The position numbers and the translations under genes were made by a program. The notes beneath the pieces were generated by a model, which was given only the letters and a program-made list of their open reading frames with translations, did no database searches and was not told the origin of the DNA. This document shows positions 58,145 through 64,000 of a stretch of DNA of 64,000 nt, in pieces (position 1 is the stretch's first letter; each line of letters opens with the position of its first letter). Source of the DNA: Allosediminivita pacifica. Lineage in GTDB: Bacteria; Pseudomonadota; Alphaproteobacteria; Rhodobacterales; Rhodobacteraceae. The stretch lies in NCBI RefSeq assembly GCF_003054175.1, contig NZ_QBKN01000009.1:62001-126000 (forward strand), in the 5' to 3' direction.

Positions 58145-59137
58145 TTACCCTTCGACCGTCTCGCCCATCAGTTCGCGGGCCTTCCGGGTGTAGATCGGCC
58201 GCGCTTCCTCGGCGCTCATGCCCGGCCGCAGGGCGGGGTCGTAGAGCATCTGGAGCAGCAATTCGTCCAGCGAGGTCAGCAGCGCGAACTCGTCGTCGTC
58301 GTTGAAGATCGAGGGGCGTGCCTGCGGGCTGTCATCGGCGAGGCCAAGACCCTGGGCGACTTCCTCGTGGATGCAGGAGAGGCGCAGCAGGTCGGGGTGC
58401 TCGGAGCGGATCACGGCGATGGCCTGCCCGTATTCGTAGCCGCCCCTCTGATCGGCGAAGGCGATCACGAGGCAGTGGATCGAGCGGGGGAGGTTGTCGA
58501 AGAGCCGCAGCGAGGCGGGATCGGCATCGGGGACGATCTCTCGGATACGGGGGGCGATGGTGTCGGCATCGTCCTCGCTCATCACCAGAACGTGGAAGTT
58601 GGCCCCGCGCGGCGCCATCGAGACCGGGTGCCCGGTGACGCGGCCAAGGCGCGCGGCATAGTCGCTGACGGCGGCAAGGTCGGTGCTGCGCTTGGTATCG
58701 GGTACATTGGCGCCGAATTCGACGGTCATGCGCACCGGCTTGACCCATTTCTTGACCGGGCCGAGGCCTGCATCTGCCGAGGCCGGGCGCAGGCCCCGGC
58801 CGCGCTCGTATTCTTCCTCGAGGGCGATGCTTTCAAAGTTCCGGATCAGCATGTCCGAGGTGTAGGGCGTGTCGGGCCCGCCGCCGTCCGTGCGCAGGAG
58901 GCCCCGGGCGATCTGGTCGCGCTGGAGCCGGGCGTAGTAGCGTTCCAGATCGCGGCTGCGCTGTGAGGGCACCACTGGGACCTCGGGCTCTGGCGCGGGG
59001 ATGCCGAGCGCCACCGGCCGCGGTGCGGGCTTCACCGAGGTGCTGCGCGGCGCCTGCGGGCTGCCGGTGCAGCCCGCGATCAGCGCCAGTGCGGCGAGGC
59101 CTGCGAGGGCCGGGAAACGGGCGGGGGCGCGGCGCAT
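58145..59137 (-). CDS. DUF2927 family lipoprotein
   Basis: A 330-residue predicted lipoprotein: signal peptide with lipobox LIAGC near residue 22-23, a Pro-rich linker, then the DUF2927 domain (YTSDMLIRNFESIALEEEY; SCIHEEVAQGLGLADDS, which carries an HEExxQ-like motif as in metallopeptidases). The family function is unknown; a zinc-peptidase-like role is a guess from HExxx. It starts one base after the telA stop, so the two are co-translated. Confidence 0.85.
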   Translation of the reverse strand: MRRAPARFPALAGLAALALIAGCTGSPQAPRSTSVKPAPRPVALGIPAPEPEVPVVPSQRSRDLERYYARLQRDQIARGLLRTDGGGPDTPYTSDMLIRNFESIALEEEYERGRGLRPASADAGLGPVKKWVKPVRMTVEFGANVPDTKRSTDLAAVSDYAARLGRVTGHPVSMAPRGANFHVLVMSEDDADTIAPRIREIVPDADPASLRLFDNLPRSIHCLVIAFADQRGGYEYGQAIAVIRSEHPDLLRLSCIHEEVAQGLGLADDSPQARPSIFNDDDEFALLTSLDELLLQMLYDPALRPGMSAEEARPIYTRKARELMGETVEG

Positions 59138-59138
59138 G

Positions 59139-60335
59139 TCAGCCGGGAACGGAGGTGCCGGAGGTATCGCCGGTACCGTCGCCGCGGGCCTTGGCCGAGG
59201 CAAGGGTGTTGCGCAGCTCGGTCTCCATCTGGTTGAGGTCCTGTTCGGCCTGCGCACGGCGGGCCTTGCCCTCGTCCGCGATCTGGAGGCTTTCCTCGAT
59301 CGTGCCGATCAGGTCGGCGTTGGCCTGCTTGACCGCTTCGATGTCGAAGACGCCCCGCTCCATCTCCTCGCGGATCTGGCGGTTGCTGTCGCGCAGGTTG
59401 GCGGCGTTGGAGGTCAGCAGTTCGTTGGTGAGGTCGTTGGCCTCGCGCACGGCGCCGGCGGCCTCTTTCGAGCGCTGGATGGTGACGGCCTGCGCCAGCT
59501 GGGTTTCCCACAGCGGCACGGTGTTCACGAGGGTCGAGTTGATCTTGGTGACGAGGCTCTTGTCGTTTTCCTGCACCAGCCGGATCGAGGGCAGGGACTG
59601 CATGGTGACCTGGCGGGTGAGCTTGAGGTCGTGCACCCGGCGTTCGAGGTCATCGCGCGACACGCGCAGGTCGCGCAGTTCCTGCGCCTTCATCACCTGG
59701 TCGTTTTCCGAGGCGGCCTGCACCTCGGCCTCTCTCGCGGGGATGTCGGTCTCGTCGAGCGCGCGCAGCTTTTCCACACCCGCCGCAATGTAGAGCGCCA
59801 GCTCATCGTAGAACTGCAGCGTCTTGTCATAGAGCATGTCGAGCGACTTGATGTCCTTGAGCAGCCTGTGCTCGTGCTTGAGCAGCTCGTCGGTGATGCG
59901 GTCGATCTGGCCCTGCACCTCTTCGTAGCGGGCGGTGAACTTGGCGAAGGGCGTGGCGCGGCCCATGAGCTTTTCCCACCAGCTGCGGTCGCGGCGGATG
60001 TCGAGTTCGGAGACCGAGAAGCCGCGAATGGTGGTGACGATGCCGCGCAGGCTGTCGCCGGCGGGGCCCACGTCCTTGTTGCGCACGTCCGAAAGCATGG
60101 CCTGGCTGATCTCCTGCAGCTCGGCCTGGGCGGCAGAGCCGAAGGAGATGATGGAGTTGCTGTCGCTGATGTCGAGCTCGTCCATGCGGGCGCGGATCTC
60201 GGCGCTTATCTCGGGCGAGGCATCGGAGAGCGGCGTGACACGGTCGGCCTCTTCCGGGGTGGGGAGGACGACGGCGTTCATCTCCTCGACCAGCGGGCCG
60301 GCGCCTTGTGCCTGTTGTCTGATGCTGTCGGACAT
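59139..60335 (-). CDS. telA: TelA family toxic anion resistance protein
   Basis: A 398-residue, almost fully helical cytoplasmic protein of the TelA/KlaA family, linked to tellurite and colicin/nisin-type envelope stress resistance. SWWEKLMGRATPFAKFTARYEEVQGQ and MLYDKTLQFYDELALYIAAG, then LPSIRLVQENDKSLVTKINSTLVNTVPLWE, are the family core. The gene is followed after 1 bp by DUF2927 and preceded by two XpaC-like genes, the usual telA-xpaC pairing. Confidence 0.93.
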   Translation of the reverse strand: MSDSIRQQAQGAGPLVEEMNAVVLPTPEEADRVTPLSDASPEISAEIRARMDELDISDSNSIISFGSAAQAELQEISQAMLSDVRNKDVGPAGDSLRGIVTTIRGFSVSELDIRRDRSWWEKLMGRATPFAKFTARYEEVQGQIDRITDELLKHEHRLLKDIKSLDMLYDKTLQFYDELALYIAAGVEKLRALDETDIPAREAEVQAASENDQVMKAQELRDLRVSRDDLERRVHDLKLTRQVTMQSLPSIRLVQENDKSLVTKINSTLVNTVPLWETQLAQAVTIQRSKEAAGAVREANDLTNELLTSNAANLRDSNRQIREEMERGVFDIEAVKQANADLIGTIEESLQIADEGKARRAQAEQDLNQMETELRNTLASAKARGDGTGDTSGTSVPG

Positions 60336-60365
60336 TGGGAAAACCTCGGTGAAATGGCAGAAGCC

Positions 60366-61250
60366 TCAGCGCCGGTCGAGATGCACGCCCTCGCGCCGCA
60401 GCCGGTCGCGAAGGACGTCGATCTCGACGGTGAGGTCGGATGTGTCGTCGATCAGGAGTGTCTCGGTCTTCTTGCCGAAGCTCACCTCCAGGTCGTCAAG
60501 GAGGGTGAGGAAATCCGCGCGCGCCTGCGTGGAGCCGCTGCGGGCCTGCACATCCGCGAATTTCTCGGCCGCATCGCGGGCACCCATGAGGTAGACGCCC
60601 AGATAGCGCCGTGCGGCGGCGAGGTCGCGTGGGTCGGATTCCACGGTCCGGATCAGGGCGCGGGCGGTGGCAATGAAGGCATCGACCCGATCCTGCACGG
60701 TGCGGTCGCCGCTGCGGGTGGCGGCGGCCTTCATGGCGGCAAGATAGGCTTCGGCCTCGTCCACGACGCGGAGGACGCGGGCCTGCTGCATGTCGTCGGC
60801 CCCCTCCATGCGCTTGTCGCGCAGCGGGTCGATGCCGAAGGCGCCGATGTGCAGCGCGCCTGCGGCGATGCCGTAGATGACGGGCGCTGCGACGGCGGGG
60901 TCCTTGGACCATGCGGCTAGCGCGGTGCCGATGCCGGCAAGTCCCGCCGCGAAGATCTTGCGCGGGATGGCGGGGCGCTTGGCAACCTTGCGGGCGTCAT
61001 AGGCGGCTTCGGCCCGGAGGCCGTCACGCAACAGCCACGCGCCCGTAACCAGCGCACCCGCGCCGAGCAGGCCCGCGGCAAAACCGATGGCACCCGCGCC
61101 GAGCGAGGTTAGCGCCAGAATGATCGGTGGAACGAACAGGATATTGGACCGCGCACCAACGGGATCGACCCGAAGTTCACCGCGCGGGCCCGGGCGGGCG
61201 TCGGGTCCCTCCCGGCCGGGGCTGCAGGTCCCGCCAAAGCGCTGGGCCAT
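60366..61250 (-). CDS. XpaC-like protein (5-bromo-4-chloroindolyl phosphate hydrolysis family), copy 1
   Basis: A 294-residue protein with two hydrophobic helices near residues 37-80 and another pair near 105-140, then a helical XpaC domain (AFGIDPLRDKRMEGAD; RTVQDRVDAFIATARAL). The family partners TelA; the enzymatic name is historical and the molecular role is unknown. The ATG at 61250 is 4 bp after the stop of the 29-residue membrane peptide; an ATG at 61274 would overlap it. Confidence 0.85.
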   Translation of the reverse strand: MAQRFGGTCSPGREGPDARPGPRGELRVDPVGARSNILFVPPIILALTSLGAGAIGFAAGLLGAGALVTGAWLLRDGLRAEAAYDARKVAKRPAIPRKIFAAGLAGIGTALAAWSKDPAVAAPVIYGIAAGALHIGAFGIDPLRDKRMEGADDMQQARVLRVVDEAEAYLAAMKAAATRSGDRTVQDRVDAFIATARALIRTVESDPRDLAAARRYLGVYLMGARDAAEKFADVQARSGSTQARADFLTLLDDLEVSFGKKTETLLIDDTSDLTVEIDVLRDRLRREGVHLDRR

Positions 61251-61254
61251 GTGC

Positions 61255-61344
61255 TCAGAGCCCTCCGATCGCACCGGTGGTGATACCGAACATGAAAATG
61301 ATCAGCAGCACGTAGGACAGCTTTTGGAGGGTCTTGCCAGACAT
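61255..61344 (-). CDS. 29-residue membrane microprotein
   Basis: A complete ATG-to-TGA frame encodes MSGKTLQKLSYVLLI followed by a hydrophobic run (IFMFGITTGAIGGL) to the C-terminus, so one membrane helix with a basic N-end. It lies between the two XpaC-like genes, ends 4 bp before the first one, and is in the same direction. Composition is that of a real membrane peptide rather than of random GC-rich frames. The Shine-Dalgarno (GGGAAA) is weak. Confidence 0.6.
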   Translation of the reverse strand: MSGKTLQKLSYVLLIIFMFGITTGAIGGL

Positions 61345-61446
61345 GGTTTCCCGGGCGTTGGATCTATGCCCGGAACTTAGGTGCAAACGTGCCTTTCTGC
61401 CAGTGGCGACCGGCGAAAGCCTGCCGAGAGGGCCTTTCCGGGACTG

Positions 61447-62304
61447 TTATCCGGAAGATTCCCGGCGCATGCGCGCGAAGAGCATGTCGGCGCGCTGGTC
61501 GAGCGGACCGCGGCGTCCGACCCGGGCCGGATCGTGCGTGGCGCCCGCGACCTTTCGGGTCAGCACGTCGACCTTCGCCGCATAGCGCTGGCGCGCGAAA
61601 TCGGCCCGCGGGCCGGACTGGTCGGCGATCAGCCGTTCCGTTTCCTCGGTCAGGAGCAGCAGGATCTTGCGGGCGCGGGCGGCCATGTGTTCGAAGGCAT
61701 CGGATTTGTCGGCAACGGCATCGAGGCGTCCCAGCAGAAGGTCGCGAAGCGTTTCGAGCTGCTGGCAAAGCCGGGCATCCTCGAGCTGCTTCACGTCGGC
61801 GATGATCCCGTCGAAGGCGATGTCGAAGATCTCGCGGTCGTCGGGCTGCTCGGATCCGGGCGCCTGCTCGGGTCCGGCCTCGCTGGCGGGGGGCGCGAGC
61901 GGACGCGTGCCCTTGTCCCGGAACGGATCGATGCCGAAGGCGAGGACCGAAAGCGCGGTTGCGGTCATCCCCAGCAAAACCGGCGGCACGGGGCTCTCGA
62001 AATGTCCGCCGGACAGCAGGGTCACGAGGCCGCCGAGGCAGAGTGATCCGAGCAGCTTGAAGGGAATACGCGGTGCGCGGGCGTCCGGGGTCCGCGCGTA
62101 GCGGAGCGCGTAGACATGTCCGCGTGCGAGGAAGCGCAGCGCGATCAGCAGGATGCAGATGGCGACAAGCGCCGAGGCGATGCCGTCGGCAGAGTCGTCC
62201 ATGAACCACAGGATCAACGGCAGCGCGGCAAAGCCGAGGCCGGTCAGCGGAGGATCGGACTGCAAATCCCCGATTGTTGCCTCTTGGAAGGCGGCTTCCG
62301 TCAT
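61447..62304 (-). CDS. XpaC-like protein, copy 2
   Basis: A 285-residue paralogue of the XpaC-like protein downstream. It has helices near residues 25-45, 50-65 and 85-120, the same AFGIDPFRDKGTRPLAP segment after them, and a helical C-terminal domain (DREIFDIAFDGIIADVKQLEDA; AFEHMAARARKILLLL). The start is the ATG at 62304 because the protein-like sequence begins there. Two copies in tandem with telA suggest a heteromeric complex. Confidence 0.82.
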   Translation of the reverse strand: MTEAAFQEATIGDLQSDPPLTGLGFAALPLILWFMDDSADGIASALVAICILLIALRFLARGHVYALRYARTPDARAPRIPFKLLGSLCLGGLVTLLSGGHFESPVPPVLLGMTATALSVLAFGIDPFRDKGTRPLAPPASEAGPEQAPGSEQPDDREIFDIAFDGIIADVKQLEDARLCQQLETLRDLLLGRLDAVADKSDAFEHMAARARKILLLLTEETERLIADQSGPRADFARQRYAAKVDVLTRKVAGATHDPARVGRRGPLDQRADMLFARMRRESSG

Positions 62305-62317
62305 CCCGGAGGGGTCC

Positions 62318-62521
62318 TCAGGCAATGCTGACGCTGAAGATGAGCAGCCAGAGCGCCACGAAAGCAAGCCGTTGCACCACGATCCCGTCGCGACGGGCGC
62401 GCTGTGCACTGTCCGACAGCGTGTGGTATGTATCGGCGGCCACCGCACCGGCACCGCTGAACATCAGCAGGCAGGAAACGGAGAGTACAAATAGGGCGAT
62501 AACCGTGATCATGCGTGCCAT
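62318..62521 (-). CDS. Small hypothetical membrane protein
   Basis: A 67-residue protein with two hydrophobic helices (MITVIALFVLSVSCLLMF and VQRLAFVALWLLIFSVSIA) joined by a polar loop (DTYHTLSDSAQRARRDG). It is the first gene of the leftward telA set, 13 bp before the second XpaC-like gene. ATGs at 62521, 62512 and 62557 are possible; no strong Shine-Dalgarno decides. No family recognised. Confidence 0.65.
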   Translation of the reverse strand: MARMITVIALFVLSVSCLLMFSGAGAVAADTYHTLSDSAQRARRDGIVVQRLAFVALWLLIFSVSIA

Positions 62522-62604
62522 TATTCTGCCGAAAGCGGGCAAGAACGCGGCACGCATAGGATAAAACCGCGAAAAGTTAATCAACCCTTAATGGAATAAG
62601 GCGC

Positions 62605-63411
62605 CTATTTGCTGTCCGGCCTGATCTGTCGGCGCCGTCTTGTTGCCTTCTTTCGCGGTTTCGCCTCGCCCTCGGGTGATTCGAGGCCAAGCTGATCGCG
62701 CAGGATGCGGGGACGGACCTCCTGCACCTCGCCCGGTTTCAGCTGACCGAGCTGGAAGGGGCCGTAGGAAACCCGGATCAGCCGGTTCACGGTGAGCCCG
62801 AGGTCGGCCATGGCGCGCCGAATCTCGCGGTTCTTGCCTTCGCGCAGGCCGATGGTGAGCCAGGCATTGGCGCCTTGCTGTCGGTCGAGCGTGGCCTGCA
62901 TGGGCTGGTAGCGGATGCCCTCGACCTCGATCCCCTCGCGCAGGGGGGCGAGCAATGCATCGGTGGGACGGCCCTTCACGCGGACGCGGTACTTGCGCAC
63001 CCAGCCCGTCGAGGGCAGTTCAAGCCGCCGTTTGAGTCCGCCGTCGTTCGTGAGCAGGAGCAGGCCCTCGGAATTGAGGTCGAGCCGTCCGACGCTCATG
63101 ACGCGGGGCAGGTCGTCGGGCAACTCGTCATAGACGGTGGGGCGCCCCTGTTCGTCCTTGTTGGTCGTCACCAGCCCGGTCGGCTTGTGGTAGAGCCAGA
63201 GTCGCGCCGGATCGGGCGCGTCAAGCGGCGTGCCGTCGACGCTGACCTTGTCGGCGTCGGTCACGTTGAGCGCGGGGCTGTCGATGACCTTGCCGTTCAC
63301 GCTGACCCGTCCCTCGGCGATGAGACGTTCGGCCTCGCGCCGGCTGGCGCGGCCTGCACGGGCGATGACCTTGGCGACGCGGTCGCCCTTGGGAGGGGTC
63401 TGGGATGTCAT
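62605..63411 (-). CDS. Pseudouridine synthase, RsuA/RluB family
   Basis: A 268-residue rRNA pseudouridine synthase: N-terminal S4 domain (RVAKVIARAGRASRREAERLI), then the family catalytic motif MSVGRLDLNSEGLLLLTNDG with the Asp, and EGKNREIRRAMADLG. A basic C-terminal tail (KPRKKATRRRRQIRP) fits RluB (23S U2605), though RsuA or RluF activity cannot be excluded. ATGs at 63420 and 63411 are in frame; I use the second. It is divergent from tadA. Confidence 0.9.
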   Translation of the reverse strand: MTSQTPPKGDRVAKVIARAGRASRREAERLIAEGRVSVNGKVIDSPALNVTDADKVSVDGTPLDAPDPARLWLYHKPTGLVTTNKDEQGRPTVYDELPDDLPRVMSVGRLDLNSEGLLLLTNDGGLKRRLELPSTGWVRKYRVRVKGRPTDALLAPLREGIEVEGIRYQPMQATLDRQQGANAWLTIGLREGKNREIRRAMADLGLTVNRLIRVSYGPFQLGQLKPGEVQEVRPRILRDQLGLESPEGEAKPRKKATRRRRQIRPDSK

Positions 63412-63490
63412 GGCGGGCATCTAGCGCAGAACGGCGGACTTGGAAATGCTTTCGCTTGGGTGCCGTGCCGCGCTGGGCTATGCGGGCGGC

Positions 63491-63940
63491 ATGGAATTTC
63501 GCAGTCACATGGAGATGGCGCTGGAGGAGGCGCGGGCCGCGGCCGCGCGGGGCGAGGTGCCGGTGGGTGCGGTGCTTGTGGGCCCCGACGGGGCGGTGAT
63601 CGCGCAGGCGGGCAACCGGACGCGCGAGCTCAGCGATCCCACCGCCCATGCCGAGGTGCTGGTGCTGCGCGCGGGCTGCGCCGCGGCCGGGTCGGAACGG
63701 CTGCCGGGTTGCGATCTCTACGTGACGCTGGAGCCCTGCGCGATGTGCGCGGCGGCGATCTCCTTCGCGCGCATCCGGCGGCTTTATTACGGCGCGTCGG
63801 ACCCTAAGTCCGGCGGCGTGGCGCAGGGGGCACGGGTCTATGCCCAGCCGCAGTGCCACCACGTGCCCGAGGTCTACGACGGCATCGGAGCGGGCGGGGC
63901 CGAGGCGTTGCTGCGCGATTTCTTCGCAGGGCGCCGATGA
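63491..63940 (+). CDS. tadA: tRNA-specific adenosine deaminase
   Basis: A 149-residue zinc deaminase that makes inosine at the wobble position of tRNA-Arg(ACG). The zinc and proton-shuttle motifs HAE (DPTAHAEVLVL) and PCxxC (LEPCAMCAAAISFARIRRLYYG) are intact, as is the substrate loop. The ATG at 63491 gives the standard length. Its stop overlaps the next start as ATGA, so the pseudouridine synthase downstream is coupled. Confidence 0.95.
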   Translation: MEFRSHMEMALEEARAAAARGEVPVGAVLVGPDGAVIAQAGNRTRELSDPTAHAEVLVLRAGCAAAGSERLPGCDLYVTLEPCAMCAAAISFARIRRLYYGASDPKSGGVAQGARVYAQPQCHHVPEVYDGIGAGGAEALLRDFFAGRR

Positions 63941-64000
63941 GCCGGGTGATCCTGTTCAACAAGCCCTTCGGCGTGCTGTCTCAGTTCACCGACAAGGGGA
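63937..64000 (+). CDS. Pseudouridine synthase, RluE-like (3' partial)
   Basis: Only the first 21 codons are in the window (MSRVILFNKPFGVLSQFTDK). FNKPFGVLSQF is the start of the RluE/RsuA-type catalytic domain without an S4 domain, so a 23S rRNA pseudouridine synthase of the RluE branch is likely. It begins in the tadA stop codon (ATGA). Confidence 0.75.
   Translation, partial: MSRVILFNKPFGVLSQFTDKG

Noticed and set aside
1-64000. CRISPR arrays, prophage, IS elements, rRNA genes
   Set aside because: No regular direct-repeat/spacer pattern, phage structural or integrase genes, transposases, or rRNA-like sequence were found on either strand.

Overview
The window is a chromosomal segment of a high-GC alphaproteobacterium, most likely a marine Rhodobacteraceae (Roseobacter-group) member. 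Supporting evidence: gene content and order (nusB-ribH-ribB, rsh-rpoZ-folK, choline ABC genes, a phasin with a PhaR-type operator), a tRNA-His lacking G-1 and carrying A73, a GTTC-N7-GTTC LexA box in front of mmcB, and several copies of a short intergenic repeat ending in AAGAAGAAGC. No rRNA operon, CRISPR array, insertion sequence or prophage was seen. Both ends cut genes: a Gfo/Idh/MocA oxidoreductase at the left and a pseudouridine synthase at the right.

Layout. 1-7 kb: end of the oxidoreductase, then a leftward BMP-family (nucleoside-type) ABC importer with a lipoprotein gene inserted. 7-10.5 kb: rimI-like, tsaB, a NifU-like protein, a GFA-fold protein, a methyltransferase and a stress protein. 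11.2-20.7 kb is the most unusual region: a translationally coupled leftward operon (two phasin-like helical proteins, a polyprenyl diphosphate synthase, a SAM-cyclase-ATPase-TPR giant and a Crp/Fnr regulator) faces a phytoene-desaturase-like FAD enzyme, which meets a gene for a helical plus acetoacetate-decarboxylase-like protein tail to tail. 20.8-25.7 kb: rnhA, small membrane proteins, a LysE exporter, ispH, a cytochrome c and a NYN protein. 25.8-32.3 kb: folK (apparently starting at ATT), rpoZ, rsh, a DUF2062 protein, three tandem deformylase genes with progressively decaying active sites, and fmt. 32.4-40.3 kb: a glutathionyl reductase, a receiver protein, a lytic transglycosylase, a phasin, the choline importer choXWV and an aldo/keto reductase.

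40.8-50.5 kb: dtd, a sugar kinase, a GST, zinc-ribbon proteins, ribB-ribH-nusB, a periplasmic ClpP-fold protein paired with a coiled-coil membrane protein, and SOS-controlled mmcB. 50.6-55.7 kb: tRNA-His, rluD divergent from a small membrane gene with which it shares a CATG, a lipid A or glycan modification trio (ArnT-like, GT2, LAB_N), and a frameshifted alpha/beta hydrolase. 55.8-62.5 kb: an envelope-stress-like set (SPFH/YdjI-like, globin, DUF2927, TelA, two XpaC-like proteins and two small membrane proteins). 62.6-64 kb: pseudouridine synthases and tadA.

Three families of intergenic repeats are visible: a roughly 80-bp element with terminal inverted repeats (three copies, two of them inverted around choWV), a 150-200 bp element (two copies, 39 kb apart, inverted), and the AAGAAGAAGC terminator-like element (six copies). 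The best candidates for new biology are the isoprenoid/phasin-like/cyclase cluster at 11.7-20.7 kb and the tandem decaying deformylases. All assignments are from reading the sequence; no database search was run.
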